From DATBIO01 sp036556965 (GTDB taxonomy: Bacteria > Acidobacteriota > Vicinamibacteria > Fen-336), in contig DATBIO010000303.1 of NCBI GenBank assembly GCA_036556965.1, positions 1-25,423 on the forward strand: DNA of 25,423 nt. The letters are read 5' to 3'. The notes under the pieces are model-generated. The model was not told where the DNA came from and made no database searches. It saw nothing but the letters and a program-made list of their open reading frames with translations. The position numbers and the translations under genes are program-made. Shown here piece after piece: positions 8,429 through 18,702 of the stretch. The first letter of the stretch is position 1. Every line of letters starts with the position of its first letter.

Positions 8429-9310
8429 TTGACCAACAAGGTCTACACCTTGATCGTCGTTCCCCATGCCCGGGCCCGCTTCCGGAAGTTCCACGTCCCC
8501 GTGCGCACGGTGCGGTGGGCGATCGCAGGCATGGCCACCCTGGTTCTCACCGCTTCCGCCTTCGTGGTCCGCGCCGGCCTGCAGGTCTCGGAAGTGTGGC
8601 GCCTGCGCGCCCAGAACGAGGAGCTCCTGACCAAGGCGCGGGAGTACGAGCAGACCGCGGGCGCGGTCAACGCGAAGATGGAGCATCTCCAGCGCACGAT
8701 CGCCAAGCTGGGCGTGATGGCGGGCCTGGAGTCGGCCCTGCCCGAGCCCACCGCGGGCGTCGGGGGGCTCCCCGCCGCGGAGACCGTCGCCCCCTCCATG
8801 GAGACGGGCACCCTCTCCGCCATGGATCGCAGCCTGGCCGCCCTGACCGAGCGCTCCTCGCGCCTCGAGGACTTCTATCGCGACCAGACGCACCTGCTGG
8901 CCTCGACCCCCTCCGTATGGCCCGTGCGCGGCTACCTGTCCGCCACCTTCGGGAACCGGCGCGACCCCTTCACCGGCCAGCGGGATTTCCACACCGGGAT
9001 CGACATCTCCACCCCGCTCGGCTCGAAGATCCAGTCCCCCGCCGACGGCGTGGTGGTTTCGACGGCGGAGAAGGGGGGCTACGGCCTCACCATCATCATC
9101 GAGCACGACTTCGGCATCATCACGCGCTACGGCCACCTCCAGGCCTTCAACGTGCGCCCCGGCCAGCGCGTGCGGCGCGGCGAGGTGATCGGGTACGTCG
9201 GCAACACCGGCCGCTCCACCGCTCCCCACCTGCACTACGAGGTCTGGGTGCGCGACCAGGCCCAGAACCCGATCCACTACATCCTGGACGAGTACCGCAG
9301 CTTCGGCTAG
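8429..9310 (+). CDS. M23-family (LytM-type) metallopeptidase, membrane-anchored
   Basis: The product is a peptidoglycan endopeptidase or amidase-regulator of the M23 family. Reading from TTG at 8429 (293 residues), it has a short cytoplasmic start, one membrane segment around residues 31-50, a coiled-coil-like stretch around 54-95 (EVWRLRAQNEELLTKAREY), then a C-terminal M23 domain. Zinc-site motifs are visible: HTGID (H188, D192) and HLHYE (H267, H269), so it looks catalytically intact. The TTG start is preferred because GGGAG sits six bases upstream and TLTNKVYTLIVVPHARARFR looks like a natural N-terminus. The open frame extends to a GTG at 8351, but that lies inside the predicted leader. 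It has its own promoter upstream and a strong terminator downstream, so it is a single-gene unit. The membrane anchor and coiled coil suggest a division or envelope role like that of EnvC or MepM (inference). Confidence 0.92.
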   Translation: MTNKVYTLIVVPHARARFRKFHVPVRTVRWAIAGMATLVLTASAFVVRAGLQVSEVWRLRAQNEELLTKAREYEQTAGAVNAKMEHLQRTIAKLGVMAGLESALPEPTAGVGGLPAAETVAPSMETGTLSAMDRSLAALTERSSRLEDFYRDQTHLLASTPSVWPVRGYLSATFGNRRDPFTGQRDFHTGIDISTPLGSKIQSPADGVVVSTAEKGGYGLTIIIEHDFGIITRYGHLQAFNVRPGQRVRRGEVIGYVGNTGRSTAPHLHYEVWVRDQAQNPIHYILDEYRSFG

Positions 9311-9335
9311 ACGGAACCGCCGCCACACCGCGACC

Positions 9336-9360
9336 AAGGGGGCCATTCCGCCCCCTTTTT
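9336..9360 (+). terminator. Intrinsic terminator after the M23 peptidase
   Basis: AAGGGGGC (9336-9343) pairs with GCCCCCTT (9350-9357) around a 6-base loop, and the 3' arm runs into a stretch of five T (9356-9360). It begins 26 bases after the peptidase stop and precedes the secA promoter. Confidence 0.9.
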
Positions 9361-9377
9361 CGTTCTGCGCCCGAGGA

Positions 9378-9407
9378 TTGACCCCGCCGGAGCGCGGCTG
9401 ATACGCT
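9378..9407 (+). promoter_or_regulatory. secA promoter giving a nearly leaderless mRNA
   Basis: TTGACC (9378-9383) and TACGCT (9402-9407) are 18 bases apart. RNA would start around 9413-9415, only 3-5 bases before the ATG at 9418. No ribosome site is visible, consistent with leaderless or near-leaderless translation. Confidence 0.65.
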
Positions 9408-9417
9408 GAGCGATCAC

Positions 9418-12576
<3,159 letters not shown>

Positions 12577-12584
12577 GCGAGCCG

Positions 12585-12609
12585 GGGGGCGCTCGCGGCG
12601 CGCGCCCCC
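12585..12609. other. GC-rich hairpin after secA
   Basis: GGGGGCGC (12585-12592) pairs perfectly with GCGCCCCC (12602-12609) around nine bases. It begins eight bases after the secA stop. There is no T run, so it may stabilise the mRNA end or act as a weak or Rho-assisted terminator. It is also close to what GC-rich sequence can produce by chance. Confidence 0.4.
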
Positions 12610-12679
12610 GACCCCCCCGCCGCTCCGCCGGGGCGAATCCGGCTCCGCGGTGCGGTCCCTTGCCATGGGCGGAGGCCTG

Positions 12680-14140
12680 ATGCTGGATGAGCGCATACCC
12701 GAGGCGCTGACCTTCGACGACGTCCTCCTCGTCCCCCAGAAGTCCTCCGTCCTCCCCTCCGAGACCGACATCGGCACCCGGCTCACCCGCAACATCACGC
12801 TCTCCGTTCCCATCTGCTCGGCGGCCATGGACACGGTGACGGAGGCGCCCCTGGCCATCGCCCTGGCCCAGGAGGGCGGGATCGGCTTCGTGCACAAGAA
12901 CATGCCCCTCGAGCGGCAGGCCCAGGAGGTGGACAAGGTCAAGCGCTCGGAGTCCGGCATGATCGTGGACCCCGTCACGGTGGCCCCCACCGCACGCGTG
13001 GCGGAGGCGCTGGAGGTCATGGCCCGCTACCGCATCAGCGGCGTCCCCGTGACGGTGGGCCCCCGCCTGGTGGGCATCCTCACCAACCGCGACCTGCGCT
13101 TCGAGACCCGCACCCAGCTCCCCGTCTCGGAGCTGATGACCAAGGAGAACCTGATCACCGTCCCCGTGGGCACCACCCTCGAGCAGGCCAAGGAGATCCT
13201 CCACCGCCACAAGGTCGAGAAGCTCCTGGTGGTGGACAAGGACTTCAACCTCAAGGGCCTCATCACGGTCAAGGACATCCAGAAGCAGATCAAGTACCCC
13301 AACGCCTGCAAGGACGCGCTGGGGCGCCTGCGCGTGGGCGCCGCCGTCGGCGTCACCCCCGACGTCCTCGACCGCGTGGCCGCCCTGGTGGAGGTCAAGG
13401 TGGACGTGGTGGCGGTGGACACCGCGCACGGCCACACCCGCAAGGTGCTGGAGACGGTGCAGGCCGTCCGCGCCCGCTTCCCGGAGCTGGAGATCGTGGC
13501 CGGCAACGTCGGGACCCACGAGGGCGCCGCCGACCTGGTGGAGGCCGGCGTCTCCGCGGTCAAGGTGGGCATGGGACCGGGCTCCATCTGCACGACGCGC
13601 GTCGTGTCGGGCGCCGGCATGCCGCAGATCACGGCCATCGCCGACGCGGCGCGCGCGGCCAAGGGCGAAGTGCCCGTCATCGCGGACGGCGGGGTGAAGT
13701 TCTCCGGCGACGTGGTGAAGGCCATCGCCGCCGGCGCTTCCTCGGTGATGATCGGCTCGCTGTTCGCGGGCACGGACGAGAGCCCCGGCGAGCTCATCCT
13801 CCGCCAGGGCCGCTCCTTCAAGAGCTACCGCGGCATGGGGTCGCTGGGCGCCATGAAGGAGGGCTCGCGCGACCGCTACTTCCAGGAGTTCGAGGGCAAC
13901 CAGCAGAAGCTGGTGCCGGAGGGCATCGAGGGCATGGTGCCCTACAAGGGGCCGCTCTCGGCCATGGTCCAGCAGCTGGTGGGCGGCCTCCGCGCGGGCA
14001 TGGGGTATTGCGGCTGCGCCTCCATCCGCGACCTGCAGAGCAAGGCGCGCTTCGTGCGCATCTCCAGCGCGGGGCTCAAGGAGAGCCACGTGCACGACGT
14101 CATCATCACCAAGGAAGCCCCCAATTACCGGCTGGAGTAG
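12680..14140 (+). CDS. guaB: IMP dehydrogenase
   Basis: This 486-residue enzyme oxidises IMP to XMP with NAD+, the committed step to guanine nucleotides. Seen: the N-terminal TFDDVLLVPQKSSVLPSE, a pair of CBS domains around residues 92-202, the active-site loop GMGPGSICTTR with catalytic C304, the phosphate-binding ADGGVKFSGD, the SYRGMGSLGAM segment, and the mobile flap region around GSRDRYFQ. The end ESHVHDVIITKEAPNYRLE is typical. The ATG at 12680 is chosen over the longer frame (to 12650) because GGAGG lies four bases upstream at 12671-12675 and the product then matches family length. The gene is 103 bases after secA. The stop is followed closely by a lipoprotein gene that may be translationally coupled to it. 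Confidence 0.98.
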   Translation: MLDERIPEALTFDDVLLVPQKSSVLPSETDIGTRLTRNITLSVPICSAAMDTVTEAPLAIALAQEGGIGFVHKNMPLERQAQEVDKVKRSESGMIVDPVTVAPTARVAEALEVMARYRISGVPVTVGPRLVGILTNRDLRFETRTQLPVSELMTKENLITVPVGTTLEQAKEILHRHKVEKLLVVDKDFNLKGLITVKDIQKQIKYPNACKDALGRLRVGAAVGVTPDVLDRVAALVEVKVDVVAVDTAHGHTRKVLETVQAVRARFPELEIVAGNVGTHEGAADLVEAGVSAVKVGMGPGSICTTRVVSGAGMPQITAIADAARAAKGEVPVIADGGVKFSGDVVKAIAAGASSVMIGSLFAGTDESPGELILRQGRSFKSYRGMGSLGAMKEGSRDRYFQEFEGNQQKLVPEGIEGMVPYKGPLSAMVQQLVGGLRAGMGYCGCASIRDLQSKARFVRISSAGLKESHVHDVIITKEAPNYRLE

Positions 14141-14162
14141 GCGCGGCCTCGGCCCCGCTCTC

Positions 14163-15116
14163 GTGCTCCTGGCCGCCGCCGGCTGCCGGCGGGCGGCCCC
14201 CGAGCCGATGCTGGCCTACTACTACGCGGACCACGCCCTCAGCCTGCGCTATCCCGCGGGCTGGCGCACGGAGCAGGCCGAGCAGGACGGCGTCTTCTAC
14301 CGCTACTTCCTCGGCCCCCCGGACGGCCCGGACCGCAAGCCCTCCGTGTCCACCACCCTCCTGGCCGGGCCCCTGGGCGGCAGCCTCGACGACTACGCCC
14401 AGAGCTACCTGGCCGGCAACACCGTCTCCTCGACGCGGGACGAGCAGCGGCAGGGTGCGCGCGGCAAGGCCTGGCGCTTCACCTCCGCCGACGCCACCCT
14501 CCGGCACTCGCTGCTGCTCCTCCAGGAGGAGCAGCGGGTCTACGGCCTCTACAGCCAGGGCCAGAGGGGGCCGTTCCAGGACCAGCTCCCCCTCATCGAC
14601 GAGATGGAGCGGAGCCTGACCCTGGAGCGGCCGGGCTTCTACCCCGAGCACGCCAGCGCGCGCTTCGCCTTCTCCCTGCGCGTGCCGCCGTCCTGGACGC
14701 AGTCGCGCAGCTTCTCCGGCGGCGACCGCTACCTCGTGCAGTTCGCCAGCCCCGCCCTGGCCCTGGAGAAGGACCAGGCCCTGAACGCGTCGCTGACCCT
14801 GAACGTGGAGCCGGCGGGCGGCGACCTCGCCCTGTTCCACAAGCGCGCCCGCGACACCATGGGCGAGACGCAGAAGGTCGTCAGCCACGCGGCCTGGCAC
14901 GGCGGGCTCGTGGACCTGGCCGTGCAGGAGACCCCGGTGGCCGTCTCCCGCAACAAGCGCTACTACTTCGTGGCCGCGGGGAGGGGCTACACCCTCACCT
15001 GCGAGGCGCGCGAGGACGTCTTCTTCCGCGTGTCGCGCTGGTGCGACCTGGTGGCCAGCACCCTGCGCGTCGGCCCCGCGGGCACGGCGGCACCGCCGGC
15101 GGCGGCGCCGGGGTAG
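14163..15116 (+). CDS. Putative lipoprotein with two tandem repeated domains
   Basis: I do not recognise a named function. The product has a cysteine at the end of a hydrophobic run (VLLAAAGC), so it is probably an outer- or inner-membrane lipoprotein. Two similar halves are visible: the first around YYADHALSLRYPAGWRTE, the second around ASARFAFSLRVPPSWTQS. Each continues into a beta-rich stretch of about 130 residues. That pattern resembles PsbP-like or DUF1795-type folds (inference). From the GTG at 14163 the signal peptide would have no positively charged start. Reading upstream in the same frame to ATT at 14124 gives a textbook signal beginning MTGWSRRGLGPALVLLAAA, with AAGGAA seven bases before it, but the ATT would lie within the end of guaB. 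The GTG coordinate is therefore provisional. The stop is one base from the stop of convergent dapD. Confidence 0.72.
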   Translation: MLLAAAGCRRAAPEPMLAYYYADHALSLRYPAGWRTEQAEQDGVFYRYFLGPPDGPDRKPSVSTTLLAGPLGGSLDDYAQSYLAGNTVSSTRDEQRQGARGKAWRFTSADATLRHSLLLLQEEQRVYGLYSQGQRGPFQDQLPLIDEMERSLTLERPGFYPEHASARFAFSLRVPPSWTQSRSFSGGDRYLVQFASPALALEKDQALNASLTLNVEPAGGDLALFHKRARDTMGETQKVVSHAAWHGGLVDLAVQETPVAVSRNKRYYFVAAGRGYTLTCEAREDVFFRVSRWCDLVASTLRVGPAGTAAPPAAAPG

Positions 15117-15117
15117 G

Positions 15118-15963
15118 TCAGCGCAGCGCGTCCTCCAGGGCGGTGGCGGCGTCCGTCTTCTCGTCGCGGTACTTCACGATGACGGGAGCGTAGAGGCCCA
15201 GCCCGCGCTCCCCGGCGAAGGGACCGGCCAGCGGCCGCGACCCCGGAACCACCACGGCCCCTTCGGGCACGCGCAGCGGGCGGCCGCCCTCGCGCCGGTG
15301 GGTGGTGGCGCGCGGCACGTCGTAGAGGGTGGTCGACCCGGTGAGGATCACGCCTGCGCCCAGCACCGCCCGCCGCCCGACCACCGCCCCCTCGTAGACG
15401 CCGCAGTTCCCGCCCACGAGCACGTCGTCCTCCACGATCACGGGCAGCGCCCCCACCGGCTCCAGCACCCCGCCCAGCATGGCGCCCGCGGAGAGGTGCA
15501 CGCGCCGGCCGACCTGCGCGCAGGAGCCCACCAGGGCGTGGGAGTCGACCATGCTGCCCTCCCCCACCCAGGCGCCGACGTTCACGTAGGCGGGCGGCAT
15601 GATGACCACGCCCGGGGCCACGTGGGCGCCGCGCCGCACGGCGGTTCCCCCCGGCACCACGCGCACGCCCTCGGCCGGCCCGATGGCCTGCGGCATCAGG
15701 GTGTCCTTGTCGCAGAAGCGCAGGGGCCCGGCGGGGTCGGTCTCCACGGCCCGTCCCGCCCGGAAGGCGAGCAGGATGCCCTCCTTGACCCAGGCGTTCA
15801 CGCGCCAGCCCCCCGCCCCGTCCGGCTCCGCCGCCCGCACCTGCCCCCGCTCCAGCGCGAGGAGGAGATCGTCCACCACGCCGCGCGCGTCGTCGTCCAG
15901 GTCCTCCGCGGCGCGGCCCGCGAAGGCCTCCACCCGCGCGCGCAGGCCCTCCGCCAGGCTCAA
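15118..15963 (-). CDS. dapD: Tetrahydrodipicolinate N-succinyltransferase
   Basis: DapD transfers succinyl from succinyl-CoA to tetrahydrodipicolinate in the lysine and meso-diaminopimelate pathway. The left-handed beta-helix shows up as hexapeptide repeats from about residue 105 onward, with the DapD-specific blocks PPAYVNVGAWVGEGSMVDS, VGSCAQVGRRVHLSAG and GVLEPVGALPVIVEDD. The start is set at TTG 15963: this overlaps the dapA stop as TTGA, gives 281 residues (normal for the family) and begins MSLAEGLRARVEAFAGRAA. The longer open frame to 16026 lies inside dapA. It is the last gene of the - strand operon and immediately follows dapA, the enzyme one step earlier but one in the same pathway (DapB acts between them and is not in the window). 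Confidence 0.95.
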   Translation of the reverse strand: MSLAEGLRARVEAFAGRAAEDLDDDARGVVDDLLLALERGQVRAAEPDGAGGWRVNAWVKEGILLAFRAGRAVETDPAGPLRFCDKDTLMPQAIGPAEGVRVVPGGTAVRRGAHVAPGVVIMPPAYVNVGAWVGEGSMVDSHALVGSCAQVGRRVHLSAGAMLGGVLEPVGALPVIVEDDVLVGGNCGVYEGAVVGRRAVLGAGVILTGSTTLYDVPRATTHRREGGRPLRVPEGAVVVPGSRPLAGPFAGERGLGLYAPVIVKYRDEKTDAATALEDALR

Positions 15964-16844
15964 GGCAGCCCCAGCTCGCGGAGCGCGCCGCGCAGCGCCT
16001 CGCGCGTGGCCTCCGTGGGCGGGCACAGCGGAAGCCGGAAGACCTCCTCGCAGAGGCCCATCAGGGCCAGCGCGGCCTTGACGGGCACCGGGTTGCTCTC
16101 CACGAAGTTGAGGTTCATGAGCCGCAGCAGGCGGTTGTGGATCCGCCGCGCCTGCGCGAGGTCCCCCGCCGCGGCCGCCGCCACCAGGTCGTGCATCGGG
16201 CGCGGCACCTGGTTGGCGGCCACCGAGATCACGCCCTCCGCGCCCAGGGCCATGAAGGCGAGGGTGAAGGCGTCGTCGCCGGAGAGGACCTCGAAGCCCT
16301 CCGGCCGGTCGCGCAGCAGGTCCATGACCTGGCCCAGGTTGCCCGAGGCCTCCTTGACGGCGGTGATGTTGGGGTGCGCGGCCAGGCGGAGCATCGTCTT
16401 CACGTCGACGTTGCTGCCCGTGCGGCCCGGCACGTTGTAGAACATCACGGGCACGGTGCTGGCCTCCGCCACCGCGGCGAAGTGGCGGAAGAAGCCCTCC
16501 GGCGTCGGCTTGTTGTAGTACGGGGCCACGGAGAGGATCCCCTGCGCGCCCAGGGCGGCCGCGGCCCGGGTCTTCGCCACCGCATGCCGGGTGTCGTTGC
16601 TGCCCGCGCCCGCCAGCACGGGCACCCTGCCCCCCGCCTCCTCCAGGGTCAGGGCGATGACCCTCTCCTGCTCCGCGTCCGAGAGCGTCGCGCTCTCGCC
16701 CGTGGTCCCGCAGGGGACGAGGACGTCGATGCCCTCGTCCACCTGCCGGCGCACGAGCCGCCGGAAGGCCTGCTCGTCGAGCTCGCCGGACCGCGTGAAG
16801 GGAGTGACGAGGGCGACGCCCGCCCCCGCGAATGACCGTGCCAT
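15960..16844 (-). CDS. dapA: 4-hydroxy-tetrahydrodipicolinate synthase
   Basis: DapA condenses pyruvate with aspartate semialdehyde, the first committed step to diaminopimelate and lysine. The 294-residue TIM-barrel shows the expected residues: GTTGE (46-50), Y136 in MFYNVPGRT with R141, and the Schiff-base lysine K164 in AVKEASG. The ATG at 16844 has GGAG six bases upstream. It lies 31 bases after the sulfatase-like gene and overlaps the dapD start by four bases, so the two are surely co-translated. Both products feed peptidoglycan cross-linking, matching uppP further up the same operon. Confidence 0.98.
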   Translation of the reverse strand: MARSFAGAGVALVTPFTRSGELDEQAFRRLVRRQVDEGIDVLVPCGTTGESATLSDAEQERVIALTLEEAGGRVPVLAGAGSNDTRHAVAKTRAAAALGAQGILSVAPYYNKPTPEGFFRHFAAVAEASTVPVMFYNVPGRTGSNVDVKTMLRLAAHPNITAVKEASGNLGQVMDLLRDRPEGFEVLSGDDAFTLAFMALGAEGVISVAANQVPRPMHDLVAAAAAGDLAQARRIHNRLLRLMNLNFVESNPVPVKAALALMGLCEEVFRLPLCPPTEATREALRGALRELGLP

Positions 16845-16875
16845 TGGGCGCTCCGCTGTTGCTCCTAGCCTACCT

Positions 16876-18294
16876 CTAGCGGCCGCAATGCTGGACGTAG
16901 CCGAGCGCCTTGAGGTTCTCGCACGCCTCCGGGGTGAGGGCGGCGGCGGGGGGCGCGTCCCCCGCGCGGGCGCGCGCGTGCGGCCACTCGCGGTCGGCGC
17001 GCTCCAGGAACAGCTCGAGCTCGCGCCGGTGCCGCCGGGCCGCCTCCGGCTGCGCCGCGCTCACGTCGCGCGCCTCCGCGGGCAGCTCGTAGAGGCCGAA
17101 GCGGGCGCCGCCCCGCACCGGCCGCGCCACCAGGCGATGCCGCGCGTCCCAGGTCGCGCTCGCCCCGCGGTCGTTGCGGGCGAACAGGCGGTCGCGCTCC
17201 AGCTCTCCCGTGGCGGTGGCGAGGGGAAGCAGGCTCTTCCCGCTCAGGTCGGGCGGGTAGGAGACCTTGACCGCGTCGAGCACGGTGGGCACCACGTCGA
17301 GGAGGGAGGCCAGCGCCTCCACGCGGCGCCCGCGCGGGATGCCGGGGCCGCGCACGATGAGGGGCACGCGCAACGAGGGCTCGAAGAGGTCCTCGCCGTG
17401 GTCGAAGTAGTAGTCGTGCTCGCCCAGGCTCTCCCCGTGGTCCGAGGTCACCACCAGGAGGGTGTCCTCCGCGTGCCCCGAGTCGCGCAGGGCGTCGAGG
17501 ACCTCGCCCACCTCGCGGTCCACGGCGGCGATCTCGCCGTCGTACTGCGCCACGTAGAAGCCGAGCGTGCGCCGGCCCGGGCGGGCCCAGCGCTGGGGGA
17601 TGCCTCCGCGGAAGCCGGCCACCAGGGGCAGGGCCGGGCCGCCGCGCGCCTCCTCGTCCAGGAAGGCGGTGTCGAAGGGGGGCGGCGGCTCGTAGGGCGC
17701 GTGGGGGTTGACGTAGTGCAGCCAGAGGAAGAAGGGACGGTCGCGGCCCGCCTCGCGCAGGGTGCGCACGGCCTCCGCGGTGATGGCGCGCGTGCGGTCC
17801 ATCTCCGTCTCGAGGTCCGCCTCCTGCCACGTCTCGCGGTAGTGCTCGAAGCCCTCGGCGTAGCCGTGGTCGCGCGCGAGGTTGCCGTTGTCGACCACCG
17901 CCGCCGTCCGGTATCCCGCCTGCTTCAGCACCCCGGCCAGGGTGGGGTTGAAGCCGAGGAGCACGGGGTGCGTCTTGCTGTAGCCGGTCTGCGAGTCCCG
18001 CCGCCCGGTGAGCAGGGCCACGAAGCTGCCGCGCGTCTTGGGCCAGTACGTGTACGCGCGCTCGAAGACGGCGGCGTCGCGGGCGAGGGCGTCGAGACGC
18101 GGGCTGGTCTTCCGGTGGTAGCCGTGCAGGCCGAGGTGGTCCGCGCGCAGGGTGTCGATGGTGAGGAGGACCACGTTGGGCCGCGCGAAGGAGGGCGTGG
18201 GCGCCGCGGTGGGCGCGGGCGACGGGGGCGCCGCGCGCTCGCCGCAGGCCGCGGCCAGGGAGAGGGCGAGGGCGGCGGCCAGGCGCGCCCTCAC
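16876..18294 (-). CDS. Sulfatase-fold lipoprotein with Thr at the nucleophile position
   Basis: The product is an alkaline-phosphatase-superfamily hydrolase of the sulfatase type. The start is GTG 18294, which overlaps the tsaE stop as GTGA and gives the signal MRARLAAALALSLAAAC with lipobox cysteine C17; a Pro/Ala linker follows. Metal-site motifs are present: NVVLLTIDTLRAD (D47, D52) and TSDHGESLGEHD. In true sulfatases the nucleophile is a Cys or Ser of CxPSR matured to formylglycine, placed just before LLTGR. Here the aligned stretch is WPKTRGSFVALLTGR, with Thr (T87) at that position and no Pro or second Arg. It is thus unlikely to use formylglycine. Phosphotransferases of the superfamily (LtaS, EptA) use Thr, so a phospho-substrate is possible (inference). 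The 472-residue length is normal. Confidence 0.9.
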   Translation of the reverse strand: MRARLAAALALSLAAACGERAAPPSPAPTAAPTPSFARPNVVLLTIDTLRADHLGLHGYHRKTSPRLDALARDAAVFERAYTYWPKTRGSFVALLTGRRDSQTGYSKTHPVLLGFNPTLAGVLKQAGYRTAAVVDNGNLARDHGYAEGFEHYRETWQEADLETEMDRTRAITAEAVRTLREAGRDRPFFLWLHYVNPHAPYEPPPPFDTAFLDEEARGGPALPLVAGFRGGIPQRWARPGRRTLGFYVAQYDGEIAAVDREVGEVLDALRDSGHAEDTLLVVTSDHGESLGEHDYYFDHGEDLFEPSLRVPLIVRGPGIPRGRRVEALASLLDVVPTVLDAVKVSYPPDLSGKSLLPLATATGELERDRLFARNDRGASATWDARHRLVARPVRGGARFGLYELPAEARDVSAAQPEAARRHRRELELFLERADREWPHARARAGDAPPAAALTPEACENLKALGYVQHCGR

Positions 18295-18698
18295 CGCGGC
18301 TCCTCCACCTGGATCCGGCGCGCCTCTCCCCCCGCGTGCTCGAGGCGCACCCGCCAGAAGCGCGCCCACGGCAGCGAGGAGAGGCGCTCGCCCCATTCCA
18401 CGGCGAGCACGGCGCCCGGCCCCGGCAGCTCCTCGAGGCCCAGCTCGAGGTCCTGCCTGCCCTCCAGCCGGTAGAGGTCGGCGTGGTGGAGCGCGATGCG
18501 CCCGGGGTACGTGGTGAGGAGGACGAAGGTGGGGCTGGCCACCTCCTCGGGGTCCACCCCGAGCCCCTGCGCGAGCCCGCGCACGAACACCGTCTTCCCC
18601 GTCCCGAGCTCGCCGGAGAGCAGGACCACCTCCCCGCCCCGGAAGGACGCGGCGAGGGCCGCGGCCAGGGCCTGCGTCGCCGCCGGGCCCTCCGTCAC
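18291..18698 (-). CDS. tsaE: tRNA threonylcarbamoyladenosine biosynthesis ATPase TsaE
   Basis: TsaE is the small P-loop protein that works with TsaB and TsaD to make t6A37 in ANN-decoding tRNAs. The 135-residue product shows Walker A GELGTGKT (29-36), the SPTFVLLTTY switch region, HHADLYRLE and the EWGERL motif, all conserved in the family. The start is GTG, four bases after the nnr stop. Its stop overlaps the start of the sulfatase-like gene (GTGA). The nnr-tsaE order is also found in many other bacteria, including E. coli (yjeF-yjeE). Confidence 0.96.
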   Translation of the reverse strand: MTEGPAATQALAAALAASFRGGEVVLLSGELGTGKTVFVRGLAQGLGVDPEEVASPTFVLLTTYPGRIALHHADLYRLEGRQDLELGLEELPGPGAVLAVEWGERLSSLPWARFWRVRLEHAGGEARRIQVEEPR

Positions 18699-18702
18699 CT
18701 GC

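Noticed and set aside
16591..18474. 627-codon + strand frame opposite dapA and the sulfatase-like gene
   Set aside because: Same shadow effect; the - strand products have clear families and operon spacing.
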